From: JACVRX01 sp046726315
GTDB lineage: Bacteria; Actinomycetota; Actinomycetes; Jiangellales; Jiangellaceae
Direction: 5' to 3'
Length of the DNA: 64,000 bases
Assembly (NCBI GenBank): GCA_046726315.1
Contig: JBKPAG010000024.1
Location: 124,001-188,000 of the forward strand
A program made the position numbers and the translations under genes. Below are positions 42,439 to 50,923 of this stretch, one piece after another; the first letter of the stretch is position 1, and each line of letters begins with the position of its first letter. The notes under the pieces were generated by a model. It worked only from the letters and a program-made list of their open reading frames with translations, searched no databases and was not told the DNA's origin.

Positions 42439-44004
42439 TTATCCCCAGACCAGCGCCTGGGCCGGGTCCTCCAGGATGGCAGCGACGTCGGCCAGGAACC
42501 GCGAGCCCTGCTCGCCGTCGACCAACCGATGGTCGAAGGAGAGCGCGAGCGTGGTGACCCATCGCGGCCGCACCTTGTTTCTCTGCACCCACGGCTGCTT
42601 GCGCATCGCTCCGAATGCCATGATCGCCGATTCGCCTGGCGGGAGGATCGGTGTGCCCGTATCGACACCGAATACGCCGACGTTCGTGATGGAGATGGTT
42701 CCGCCGGTCATGTCCGAGGGTGGGGTCTTCCCTTCCCTGGCCGTCGCTGCCAGCGAGTTGATGGCAACGGCGAGGTCGCGCAGCGAGAGCCGGTCAGCGT
42801 CCTTGATGTTGGGGACGACCAGTCCCCGAGGCGTCGCCGCTGCAATACCGAGGTTGACGTATCGCTGCACGACGATCTCGCCGGCGTCCCCATCCCATCT
42901 GGCGTTGACCTCCGGCGTGCGACGGATCGCGATGCACATCGCTCTGGCCAGCACCGCCAGCGGTGAGAGGCGCACGTCGCGAAACTCACGGGACTCCCGC
43001 AACCGATCGACCAGCCGCCTGGTGCGGGTGGCGTCGAGGGTGACGAACTCGGTCACGTGCGGAGCGGTGAAGGCGGACTGGACGACGGCGGCGGCAGTCG
43101 CCTTGCGGACCGACCGAATCGGGATCCGCTCCTCCCGGGGCTGCCCATCCCAGCCCGTCCCAATCGATGGTGCACCGACGGCCGCCGGAGCAGCGCCAGC
43201 CTGCCCCTCGACGTCGGCGCGGGTGATGGTGCCGTCGCGGCCGGACGGGACAACGGTGGTCAGGTCGACGCCGAGGTCCTTGGCGAGCTTGCGCACCGGC
43301 GGCTTCGCCAGGACCCGTGCGGCGTCCGGTGTCTTCTCCTCCGCACCAACGCGTTGATCTTGGCGAAGCTCGGGGGTTCGCGGGGGCATCGCCCCCGCGG
43401 GTGGGGTTCGCGGGGGCAGCGCCCCCGCGGGCAGTGGTTCGGAAGTTCGCGGGGGCAGCGCCCCCGCGGGCAGTGGTTCGGAGGTTCGCGGGGGCAGCGC
43501 TCCCGCGGGTTGATCAACGGCATTGAATGTGGCGCTGAGCGCGGCGGAGGCGCCCGCAGACGCGGCGGCGGGGCCGGCTGGTGCGTGCTTGCGCGGTCGG
43601 CGGTGTGCAGCGGCCGTTCGTGGACCGTATCCGACCAGGACCGCCTGCCGCTCGTCCGGTTTGCCAGGGGCAGGCGGCGGCACCATGTCCTCGCCTGGAC
43701 CACCGACGACGCCGGCCCCGCCAGCCTCACCCGGTTCAGCCTGCCGGTCAGGGGCTGGCTCAGCCGAACGAACCGCGATGATCGGCGTTCCGACCGGAAC
43801 GGTTTGCCCCTCATCGACCAGCAGACCGTCGACGACGCCGGCGTAGGGACTGGGCAGCTCGACCAGCGACTTCGCAGTCTCGATCTCGACGATGATGTCG
43901 TTGACCTTGATCGTGTCGCCGACCTTGACCTTCCAGGAGACGATCTCGGCCTCGGTAAGGCCCTCCCCCACGTCGGGCAGCTTGAACTGCAAAACGTCAC
44001 TCAC
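42439..44004 (-). CDS. bkdC: dihydrolipoamide acyltransferase (E2) of the branched-chain 2-oxoacid dehydrogenase
   Basis: This 521-residue protein has one lipoyl domain (IVEIETAKSLVELPSP, Lys45 modified), a long Pro/Ala-rich linker, a peripheral subunit-binding domain (PPVRKLAKDLGVDLTTVVPS) and the acyltransferase core ending SFDHRLVDG with the catalytic His. It transfers acyl groups to CoA. The linker contains four PAGA(L/M)PPRT repeats encoded by tandem palindromic DNA, at 43375-43520. The GTG at 44004 has AGAGGA upstream; the frame continues further up but without a site. It follows E1 beta by ten bases. Confidence 0.9.
   Translation of the reverse strand: MSDVLQFKLPDVGEGLTEAEIVSWKVKVGDTIKVNDIIVEIETAKSLVELPSPYAGVVDGLLVDEGQTVPVGTPIIAVRSAEPAPDRQAEPGEAGGAGVVGGPGEDMVPPPAPGKPDERQAVLVGYGPRTAAAHRRPRKHAPAGPAAASAGASAALSATFNAVDQPAGALPPRTSEPLPAGALPPRTSEPLPAGALPPRTPPAGAMPPRTPELRQDQRVGAEEKTPDAARVLAKPPVRKLAKDLGVDLTTVVPSGRDGTITRADVEGQAGAAPAAVGAPSIGTGWDGQPREERIPIRSVRKATAAAVVQSAFTAPHVTEFVTLDATRTRRLVDRLRESREFRDVRLSPLAVLARAMCIAIRRTPEVNARWDGDAGEIVVQRYVNLGIAAATPRGLVVPNIKDADRLSLRDLAVAINSLAATAREGKTPPSDMTGGTISITNVGVFGVDTGTPILPPGESAIMAFGAMRKQPWVQRNKVRPRWVTTLALSFDHRLVDGEQGSRFLADVAAILEDPAQALVWG
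43375..43520. repeat. tandem palindromic repeats inside the E2 linker
   Basis: Four copies of a 26-base core (GTTCGCGGGGGCAGCGCCCC plus CGCGGG; one copy has CATC, one has GCTCCC) occur with spacings of about 30, 39 and 39 bases. Each core contains CGCGGGGGC-agc-GCCCCCGCG, a perfect 9-bp stem. On the coding strand they read PAGALPPRT three times and PAGAMPPRT once, keeping the frame. Confidence 0.85.
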
Positions 44005-44014
44005 GTCGGTCCTC

Positions 44015-44992
44015 TCAGAACGCCATCGCCCGGTCGACACCATCGAGCACCCGGTCGAGGTCGGGAAGGTACTCCTCCTCGACCCGGGCCGGCGGATACG
44101 GGGTGTCGTATCCCGTGACCCGGAGCACGGGTGCCTCGAGGGAGTAGAAGCACTCCTCGGTGACCCTGGCCGCGATTTCCGCGCCGATGCCGAGAGTCCG
44201 CTGGGCCTCATGGACAACCACGCACCGGCCGGTCTTGCGCACCGAGTCATGCAGTACCGGCATGTCGAGCGGCGAGAGCGAGCGCAGGTCGATCACCTCC
44301 AATGATCGGCCCTCCTCCGTTGCGGCTGTCGCGGCGTCCAGGCAGGTACGCACCATCGGCCCGTAAGCGACGACGGTGGCGTCGGAGCCGGTCTGCACGA
44401 CCCGCGCGGCCGTCAGCGGCAACGCAGGCGTTCCGTCCTCATCGACCTCCGCTTTGTCCCAGTACCGGCGCTTGGGCTCGAAAAAGAGCACCGGGTCGTC
44501 GAGACCGATGGCTTGCTGAATCATCCAGTAGGCATCCTCCGGGTTGGAGACCGCCACCACTTTCAATCCGGGCGTGTGGACGAAATAGCCCTCCGGGCTT
44601 TCGCTGTGATGTTCGACGGCGCCGATCCCACCGCCGAACGGCACCCTGATCACGATGGGCACCCGCAGCCGACCGCCGGAGCGAAAGTGCATCTTCGCGA
44701 CCTGGCTCACGATCTGGTCGTAGCCCGGGAAGACGAACCCGTCGAACTGGATCTCGCACACCGGCCGGTAACCGCGCAGCGCCAGTCCGACCGCCGTCCC
44801 GATGATCCCGGACTCCGCAAGCGGGGTGTCGATCACCCGGTCCTCGCCGAAGTCCTTCTGCAACCCGTCGGTGACCCGGAACACCCCGCCGAGCTTGCCG
44901 ACGTCCTCGCCCATCACCAGGACCTTGGGGTTGCCCTCCATCGCCTTGCGCAGGCCGGCATTGATGGCCTTGCCGAGGGCCATGGTCGTCAT
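44015..44992 (-). CDS. bkdB: branched-chain 2-oxoacid dehydrogenase E1 beta subunit
   Basis: This 325-residue protein has the E1 beta features VLVMGEDVGKLGGVFRVTDG, DTPLAESGIIGTAVGLALRG, GGGIGAVEHHSESPEGYFVH and RCVVVHEAQRTLGIGAEIAA. The HHSE sequence in the substrate region is typical of the branched-chain type rather than pyruvate type. With the E1 alpha subunit it decarboxylates 2-oxoacids from Val, Leu and Ile. The ATG overlaps the E1 alpha stop (ATGA). Confidence 0.92.
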   Translation of the reverse strand: MTTMALGKAINAGLRKAMEGNPKVLVMGEDVGKLGGVFRVTDGLQKDFGEDRVIDTPLAESGIIGTAVGLALRGYRPVCEIQFDGFVFPGYDQIVSQVAKMHFRSGGRLRVPIVIRVPFGGGIGAVEHHSESPEGYFVHTPGLKVVAVSNPEDAYWMIQQAIGLDDPVLFFEPKRRYWDKAEVDEDGTPALPLTAARVVQTGSDATVVAYGPMVRTCLDAATAATEEGRSLEVIDLRSLSPLDMPVLHDSVRKTGRCVVVHEAQRTLGIGAEIAARVTEECFYSLEAPVLRVTGYDTPYPPARVEEEYLPDLDRVLDGVDRAMAF

Positions 44993-46173
44993 CGCGCCAC
45001 CTCCCCGACGGCGGCGGCACCCGCGCCGAATTCCGCGTCTCCGACGTCGAACGAGGTCAGGTATGCCGCAAGCTCATCGCGCTGCTGGAGCAAGGTCGGC
45101 GTCGGCTCGACGTACACGTGCTCGAATATCGACGTGGGCGAGGGGTCCGGGAGCTCGCGACAATACGTCCGGAGATGCTCGGCCAACTCCTCGGCTTCGG
45201 CCTCGACCGAATCGAAGAACTCGTGATCGGCACCGCCGGTTCGGATCAAGTAGGCCTTCACCCGTTCGATCGGGTCCTTGAGCTTCCAGTGCTCGAGATC
45301 AGCTTCCAGCCGGTACCGCGTGGGGTCGTCGGTCGTCGTGTGGGCGCCCATCCGATAGGTGTAGGCCTCCACGAGCGTCGGCCCTTCACCCTCTCGGGCG
45401 CGCTGCAGTGCTGCCCGAGTCACGGCCAGGCACGCCAGCACGTCGTTGCCGTCAACCCGGGCGCCGGGGAAGCCGAACCCGGCGGCCCGTTTGTACAAGG
45501 GGATTCGGGTCTGCCGCTCGAGCGGCTCCGAGATCGCCCATTGGTTGTTCTGGCAGAAGAAGACGACCGGCGCGTTGGTGACGGCAGCCCAGATGAACGC
45601 CTCGTTGACGTCGCCCTGACTGGACGCGCCGTCGCCGAAGTAGGCGATGACGGCGGTGTCCCGGTCGGGGTCGCCGGTACCGACAGCGCCGTCGCGCTGG
45701 ATACCCATCGCGTAGCCCGTAGCGTGCAGCGTTTGAGCGCCTACCACGATCGTGTAGAGGTGGAAGTTGTGCTCATGCGGGTCCCAGCTGCCTTGGTCGA
45801 CGCCGCGGAACAGCCCCAGTAACACGCCAGGGTCGACACCACGGCACCACGCGACGCCGTGCTCACGGTACGTGGGGAAGACATGGTCCTGGGGGCGCAT
45901 GGCCCGACCCGATCCGACCTGGGCGGCCTCCTGCCCAAGCAGACTCGCCCACAAACCCAACTCGCCGTGTCGCTGCAGGGCCACCGCCTCGGTGTCGACC
46001 CGCCGCGCGAGCACCAGGTCGCGGTAGAAGCCGCGCACATCGTCGTCAGTGACGTCCGCGATCAGGTCGTCGTACTCGGGATTCGCTACCCGCTCGCCCT
46101 CGGGCGTGAGCAGTTGAACGAGCTCGTGTTCGTCGTGCGCCTGCGGCGCCGCCAGGTCCGTCTCGACGGTCAT
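44989..46173 (-). CDS. bkdA: branched-chain 2-oxoacid dehydrogenase E1 alpha subunit
   Basis: This 394-residue protein has the thiamine-diphosphate motif YFGDGASSQGDVNEAFIWAA and FCQNNQWAIS, plus EAYTYRMGAHTTTDDPTRYR, which is the branched-chain-type phosphorylation-loop region. It heads the bkdA-bkdB-bkdC operon; the E3 gene is elsewhere. The ATG at 46173 has AAGGAGG six bases before it. Leu/Ile/Val carbon and branched primers for fatty acids would come from this complex. Confidence 0.92.
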   Translation of the reverse strand: MTVETDLAAPQAHDEHELVQLLTPEGERVANPEYDDLIADVTDDDVRGFYRDLVLARRVDTEAVALQRHGELGLWASLLGQEAAQVGSGRAMRPQDHVFPTYREHGVAWCRGVDPGVLLGLFRGVDQGSWDPHEHNFHLYTIVVGAQTLHATGYAMGIQRDGAVGTGDPDRDTAVIAYFGDGASSQGDVNEAFIWAAVTNAPVVFFCQNNQWAISEPLERQTRIPLYKRAAGFGFPGARVDGNDVLACLAVTRAALQRAREGEGPTLVEAYTYRMGAHTTTDDPTRYRLEADLEHWKLKDPIERVKAYLIRTGGADHEFFDSVEAEAEELAEHLRTYCRELPDPSPTSIFEHVYVEPTPTLLQQRDELAAYLTSFDVGDAEFGAGAAAVGEVAR

Positions 46174-46548
46174 CGTCCTCCTTCGCGTCCGGCCAGCGGG
46201 ATCGCCGCGTCGGCCTGTCGTCGCGCGTCGACCATCCGAGCCACGGCGCTGAGGGTAGGGCGCGCGGCGCTCAGACGGACGGATTCGTGACCGGAGGCCA
46301 CGAGCGTTCCTCTTGCCAACGGTACCGAGCCGCGCCGGGTTACGGGGTGTGACCAGCGACGGGAGTGCCGGCTGATGCCAGCGGAGGCCTGCCCTCCCGC
46401 TTCGTCTGACGTTCCGGGAGAGGAGCGGTGCGAAATGGACGAAACGACCTGACGCGATGTGCCACTTCCATGGCCGATATCCGCTGTTGTCGTGCCGGGC
46501 CGATCCCGGACAATAGGAGTACGACAGCAACAACAGAAGGGTACGGTC
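46174..46548. other. 375-bp gap between divergent bkdA and EamA genes
   Basis: No supported gene is seen. A reverse-strand open frame covers most of it but has no recognisable domain and a poor start. The gap should hold the promoters for both genes; I do not see a convincing -35/-10 pair or operator. Confidence 0.45.
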
Positions 46549-47511
46549 ATGACACGCGACGGGGCGAGAGCCAGTACGGCCGCAACCTGGGCGGCCTTGC
46601 TGACCGTCTACGTCGTATGGGGCTCCACCTATCTCGGCATCCGGGTCGTGGTCGAGGCCCGGATCCCGCCTCTGCTCGGCATGGGCACCCGCTTCCTGGC
46701 GGCTGCGGCGATACTGATGGGATTCCTGGCCGGACAGCGCGGCCTGCATTCGCTCAAGGTCAGCTGGCAGGAGTTGCGCGCGGCCGCAATCGTCGGATCG
46801 CTGCTGCTCCTGGGCGGGAACGGCCTGGTCGCCGTCGCCGAGAGGACCGTCCCGAGCGGCCTGGCGGCGCTGATCGTCGGCGCGGTACCGCTGTGGTTCG
46901 TCCTCCTGCGGGTCGGCGGGGGCGAGCGCCCTCGCGGGCTCACCTGGCTTGGCGTGCTCGTTGGATTCGCCGGCATCGCCGCCATCAGCTTGCCGCGGGG
47001 GGGCATCGATGGCGTGCAGGCGTGGGGTGTGGTCGTCATCCTCGCGGCCACGCTGTTCTGGGCCGCCGGCTCGTACTACTCGCCGCGGTTGGGTCTCCCC
47101 GCCGGCGCCATGGTGGCAACGGCCTACGAGATGCTCACTGGCGGTGCGATCATGACCGCGGTCGCTTTCGTCATCGGCGAGGCGGGCGAGTTCAACGCCG
47201 CCGCGGTGCCGGCCGAAGGTTGGGTCGCCCTCGCCTACTTGGTCGTCGTGGGCTCGATCATCGGATACACCGCATACATCTTTGCTTTGGGGAACGCGCC
47301 GCTGTCCGTCGTCGGAACATATGCATACGTCAACCCGGTCGTCGCCGTTGCGCTGGGCGCGCTGATCCTCGACGAACCGGTGACTGCCGTGGTTCTCGGT
47401 GGCGGCTTGTTGGTTGTTGCCGGCGTGGCGCTGGTCCTCAGGGGCGAACGGCCGCCTGCGCCGGTTGATGCCGACGACCTGCGCCTCGCCGAACCGGTGC
47501 GGGCCGGCTGA
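46549..47511 (+). CDS. EamA-family (DMT) transporter
   Basis: This 320-residue inner-membrane protein has ten predicted helices in two EamA repeats, with the family starts WAALLTVYVVWGSTYLGIRV and AWGVVVILAATLFWAAGSYY, and the conserved ends GLAALIVGAVPLW and VGTYAYVNPVVAVALGALI. DMT carriers of this type export amino acids or metabolites. The ATG at 46549 follows AAGGG; an in-frame ATG at 46459 has no site. A large hairpin follows the stop. Confidence 0.88.
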   Translation: MTRDGARASTAATWAALLTVYVVWGSTYLGIRVVVEARIPPLLGMGTRFLAAAAILMGFLAGQRGLHSLKVSWQELRAAAIVGSLLLLGGNGLVAVAERTVPSGLAALIVGAVPLWFVLLRVGGGERPRGLTWLGVLVGFAGIAAISLPRGGIDGVQAWGVVVILAATLFWAAGSYYSPRLGLPAGAMVATAYEMLTGGAIMTAVAFVIGEAGEFNAAAVPAEGWVALAYLVVVGSIIGYTAYIFALGNAPLSVVGTYAYVNPVVAVALGALILDEPVTAVVLGGGLLVVAGVALVLRGERPPAPVDADDLRLAEPVRAG

Positions 47512-47515
47512 CGCG

Positions 47516-47577
47516 CCGCGCCCCCGGGCCGGCTCGCGCACTCCCCTGCGGTGCGCCGCCAGCACCCGGGGGCGCGG
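47516..47577. terminator. large hairpin between convergent EamA and XRE-TPR genes
   Basis: CCGCGCCCCCGGG (47516-47528) pairs perfectly over 13 bases with CCCGGGGGCGCGG (47565-47577); the 36-base loop can fold further. It lies between convergent genes. Confidence 0.55.
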
Positions 47578-47598
47578 ACGATGTCGGCGGACTCCTGG

Positions 47599-48987
47599 CT
47601 ATCCTCCAGGTTGTCCAACCACAGCTGGGGCGAAACGATCAGGTGCTGTGTCAACCGGGACTGGCGCAATCCGAACGGCTCGCAATGCGCGGTCGTATGC
47701 GTCCATCGCCATCTCGGCCCGACCGAGATCGCGGTAGATGTCACCGAGCTCGCGCCAAACCGCGGCGGCCTGTCGCGACGCACCCATCGACTCGAGCGTT
47801 GCGGCGGCGGATCTGCACTGCTCTACGCAACCACCGGGGTCGCCCTGCTCACGCAACACCCGGCCGAGCATGAGTCGGGCTCGCGCCGACTCGAGGCGGG
47901 GCTGATCGCCGAGGCCGGCCAGGGACTGCTCCGCCGCCGCGCGGGCCTCGTCGGTGCGGCCAAGCGCCAGTAGCGCGCGTGCCCGCTCGGTGTCACAGGA
48001 TCCGACGTCGACAGAGCCGCCGTGCTCGACCAGGCCACCGCGGACGCTGTCGAGCAGCTCCAGCGCCCTTTCCGCCTCCGGTGGATGCTGTTGAAGCAGC
48101 AGCCAGGCATAAGTGACGCGCAGCCGGGCGAGGTTGCGGCGGTCGTCGCTCTCGCCGAACATTGCTACCGCCCGGTCGACCAGCACGAGGGCCTGCCCGA
48201 TCTCACCGCGGGACTCGGCGATCAAGGATGCGTTCCAGTAGGCGGCGCCGCGGGTCTGCGGCGCGCCCATCGCGTCGGCCATCCGGGTCATGTCGGCCGC
48301 CAATAGGGTCGCCCTGGCCAGGTCCCCCCGCTCGTGGTATGCGGCCAGGACGGTGCATCCAAGCCGGACGTACTCGTCGCTTGCCTCCAGCCCAAGTTCG
48401 GCCGCGTGGCGCATCGCGTCCTCACCGGTCGAGATCGCCAGGTCGAGGTCGCCCGCCTCCCGGTAGCACCGGCACAACGCCTCGGCGACGTCCACCCACG
48501 GGTGTACGGCCGGCGCGCGCCTCGCCTCGTCGGCCAGTTCCGCCAACAGGCGCAATGCATCCTCGAGATCGCCGCGGCGCTCGGCCGCCGTCGCCCGTCC
48601 CATCCGGACCTGTCGAAGCTGTTCGTCGCCGAGACCGGGCGAGCCGTCGAGCTCGGCGAAGCGCGCGTACGCGTCGTCGACCTCACCTCGGTTCAGCGCG
48701 GCCTCAGCCCGCCCCAGCGCGAGCCGGGCACGACGTCGGACCTCGGCGTCGATGCCGTCGCGCAGGAAGCCAGTGTCGACCCCGAGCCGATCGGCAATGT
48801 GGCCGAGCGCAGAGCTGGCCGGCTGGCGGCGACCACTCTCGACCAGAGAGACGTAACTGGCCGAGAGCATTCCCTCAGCCACCTGTGCCTGGGACAAGCC
48901 GCGTTCGAGGCGAAGGGACCGGATCCGCGCTCCGACCGCTGTCCGCGCCTCGGGATCGGCTGGGGACCGAGCTTGACGAACTGCCAT
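47599..48987 (-). CDS. XRE-family regulator with TPR-like repeats (RRNPP-like layout)
   Basis: This 462-residue protein has an N-terminal helix-turn-helix (GARIRSLRLERGLSQAQVAE, then SASYVSLVESGRRQPASS, residues about 18-65). The rest, about 80-445, is a chain of paired helices with TPR-like periodicity (RARLALGRAEAALNRGEVDD, RGDLEDALRLLAELADEARR, ELGDIYRDLGRAEMAMDAYD). This HTH plus TPR layout is that of peptide-sensing regulators (Rgg, PlcR, NprR). A 45-residue exported peptide is encoded divergently 63 bases away, which suggests a signal/receptor pair. It could instead be a BldD-like or STAND-less XRE regulator without a peptide ligand. Confidence 0.8.
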   Translation of the reverse strand: MAVRQARSPADPEARTAVGARIRSLRLERGLSQAQVAEGMLSASYVSLVESGRRQPASSALGHIADRLGVDTGFLRDGIDAEVRRRARLALGRAEAALNRGEVDDAYARFAELDGSPGLGDEQLRQVRMGRATAAERRGDLEDALRLLAELADEARRAPAVHPWVDVAEALCRCYREAGDLDLAISTGEDAMRHAAELGLEASDEYVRLGCTVLAAYHERGDLARATLLAADMTRMADAMGAPQTRGAAYWNASLIAESRGEIGQALVLVDRAVAMFGESDDRRNLARLRVTYAWLLLQQHPPEAERALELLDSVRGGLVEHGGSVDVGSCDTERARALLALGRTDEARAAAEQSLAGLGDQPRLESARARLMLGRVLREQGDPGGCVEQCRSAAATLESMGASRQAAAVWRELGDIYRDLGRAEMAMDAYDRALRAVRIAPVPVDTAPDRFAPAVVGQPGG

Positions 48988-49050
48988 GACGCTATTTCAC
49001 TACGAGGTGTCACGTCTGCGCCAGACCCCCAACCCCTGGAGGTAGAAGTG

Positions 49051-49188
49051 GTGTCGCGAGTTCGACGTCTGATCGCCGTCGCATTGGCGACGGTGGCCCT
49101 CGGGGTCGCCGTTGCAGCGCCGGTAGTGGCGTCGTCCGCACAACCACCACAGGCCATCGTGGCAAGAGGCCCGCTGTGGTGCTGTTGA
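49051..49188 (+). CDS. 45-residue exported peptide, possible signalling precursor
   Basis: The GTG at 49051 follows GGAGGT (49038-49043) by seven bases. The product starts with a basic n-region (SRVRR), has a hydrophobic core (LIAVALATVALGVAVAAP) and a small-residue cleavage region (VVASSA), and leaves a tail QPPQAIVARGPLWCC. The mature part would be about 15 residues and ends in Trp-Cys-Cys. A strong terminator follows 12 bases after the stop, so this is a complete monocistronic unit. It is divergent from the XRE-TPR regulator. I do not recognise the peptide. It is short, so a chance frame cannot be fully excluded, but the ribosome site, signal peptide and terminator together argue for a gene. 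Confidence 0.6.
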   Translation: MSRVRRLIAVALATVALGVAVAAPVVASSAQPPQAIVARGPLWCC

Positions 49189-49200
49189 GGCGGGCTGTTG

Positions 49201-49243
49201 GGACGGCACCCGGGTTTCGCCCCCCGAACCCTGGGTGCCGTCC
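49201..49243. terminator. terminator hairpin after the small peptide gene
   Basis: GGACGGCACCCGGGTT (49201-49216) pairs with AACCCTGGGTGCCGTCC (49227-49243) with a single bulged base and a ten-base loop. It serves the peptide gene and the convergent aminotransferase gene. Confidence 0.65.
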
Positions 49244-49248
49244 TCATC

Positions 49249-50331
49249 TCAGGACCTGACCTTGCGCCACTCCGCGGCGGTTCGTAGGAAGAGGTCGCTA
49301 GCCTCGGGCTCGGCGACGGTGACCCGACAACCTTCACCCGGGAACGCGCGCACGATCACTCCCGCCTGGTCGCACGCCGCGGCGAACTCGACGGTAGCGT
49401 CGCCCAGATCGAGCCAGACGAAATTGGCCTCGCTGACCGGGATCTCCCACCCTTGGTCGAGCAGAACGGCCCGGACCCGGTCGCGCTCCGTTACCAAGGT
49501 CTCCACCCGTTCGAGCAGCGCTGCCTCCCGCCGCAACGACTCGATCGCGGCCAGTTGAGCGACGCTAGATACCCCGAACGGGACCGCGGTCTTGCGCAAC
49601 GCGTCGGTCACCGGCTCGGGGGCTATCGCGAAACCAACGCGTAGCCCGGCGAGCCCGTAGGCCTTGGAGAACGTGCGAAGCACGCAGACATTTGGCCGCT
49701 CGCGGTAGAGCCCGACACCGTCCGCGGCGTCCGGGTCGCGGACGAACTCGCAATAAGCCTCGTCCAGGACCACCAGTACGTCGGCAGGGACGCGGTCGAG
49801 AAACTCGGCCAGCTCCGTTCGCCGGACAACCGGGCCGGTCGGGTTGTTCGGGCTGCAGACCAGGACGAGCCGGGTCCGGTCGGTGATGGCCTCCGCCATC
49901 GCGGTCAGATCGTGGCGCGCGTCGGCATCGAGCGGCACTCTGATCGACGCCGCCCCAGAGATGCCGACCACGATCGGGTAGGCCTCGAACGATCGCCATG
50001 CGTAGATGACCTCGTCGCCCTCGGCCGCTGTGGCCTGCACGATCTGCTGCAAGACGCCCACGCTGCCGGTGCCGGTGGATACATGGCTCTCCGGTACGTT
50101 GAAGCGTTCGGCGAGCGCCGACACCAGGCCGGTCGCGAACATGTCCGGGTACCGGTTCATGACGCCGGCGGCAGCCACGGCAGCCTCGAGAACGCCGGGC
50201 AGCGGCGGGTACGGATTCTCGTTCGACGAGACCTTGTAGGCATGGGCGGCCGTCCCGGTCAGTACGGCCCGGCCGGGCTTGTACGACGGAAGAGCGTCCA
50301 GAGCGTGACGGAGTCGAGGCGTGGCCGGCAT
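49249..50331 (-). CDS. HisC-like aminotransferase
   Basis: This 360-residue class I/II PLP aminotransferase has the features of histidinol-phosphate aminotransferases: SSNENPYPPLPGVLEA, GTGSVGVLQQIVQA, VCSPNNPTGPVV, VVLDEAYCEFV and the Schiff-base lysine in RTFSKAYGLAGLRVGFAI. No other his genes are near, so it may be the aromatic amino acid aminotransferase paralogue common in actinobacteria. The ATG at 50331 matches the family start; its ribosome site is weak. Confidence 0.85.
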   Translation of the reverse strand: MPATPRLRHALDALPSYKPGRAVLTGTAAHAYKVSSNENPYPPLPGVLEAAVAAAGVMNRYPDMFATGLVSALAERFNVPESHVSTGTGSVGVLQQIVQATAAEGDEVIYAWRSFEAYPIVVGISGAASIRVPLDADARHDLTAMAEAITDRTRLVLVCSPNNPTGPVVRRTELAEFLDRVPADVLVVLDEAYCEFVRDPDAADGVGLYRERPNVCVLRTFSKAYGLAGLRVGFAIAPEPVTDALRKTAVPFGVSSVAQLAAIESLRREAALLERVETLVTERDRVRAVLLDQGWEIPVSEANFVWLDLGDATVEFAAACDQAGVIVRAFPGEGCRVTVAEPEASDLFLRTAAEWRKVRS

Positions 50332-50407
50332 GTCCGCAACCCTACGGCGCACCGTCCGGTCGATGAGACGGCGACATCAGCGACTAGCCGTTTCGCTCTG
50401 CCGCGGC

Positions 50408-50896
50408 ATGTCTACTGCATCGCCCGGGAGGGGCTTCGTCTGCGTGACGCTCGCGGCGGTGCTGTTCGCCGTCAATGCCAGCGTCTCGAAGGTGGTGCTC
50501 GATGCCGGCGTCGATCCGGCTCGCATCGCGCAGCCGTGGTCGGTTTTCGAGACGGCCCCATTCGGTGACCTGATATCGCTGTGGGGAGTTCTCGACACCT
50601 TCGTGGTACCGGTGTGGCTCGGTATCGCGTGGGTGGTCGTCCTCGGCACCCTCGTGCCGTATGCGCTGTATCTTGGCGCCCTGCGACACATTCCGCCGAC
50701 CACCGCAGGCATCGTCGGCATGTCTGAGCCGGTCGCAGGCGCCGCGATCGCCTGGGCCTGGCTGGGCCAGGCACTGACGGCTGTGCAGATCACCGGGGGC
50801 GCGATCGTGCTGGCCGGCGTCGCACTCGCCCAGCAGGCCACCGCACGGCGGGCAACCGCGGAACGGGCCCAGGGCGACCTCGCCGTATCCGGCTGA
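50408..50896 (+). pseudogene. EamA-family transporter with a large in-frame internal deletion
   Basis: The frame encodes 162 residues where EamA carriers have about 300. It begins like a complete one (GRGFVCVTLAAVLFAVNASV, SKVVLDAGVDPARIA) and then jumps straight to the second half (QPWSVFETAPFGD, VVVLGTLVPYALYLGALRHI, GIVGMSEPVAGAAIAWAWLG). Helices two to about seven are absent, yet the frame is kept across the join near position 50530. A product with about five helices is possible but is unlikely to work as the usual carrier. It may be a real short gene if the product dimerises. Confidence 0.7.
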
Positions 50897-50923
50897 GGTC
50901 CGGGACCGCTACGCTCCCGACCC

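Noticed and set aside
43375..43520. CRISPR-like array
   Set aside because: The repeats are inside a conserved coding frame, the spacers are identical or near-identical and short, and no cas genes are present.
46170..46550. Reverse-strand frame filling the bkdA-EamA gap
   Set aside because: No domain, Arg/Ser-rich composition typical of antisense frames, and it overlaps the bkdA start region.
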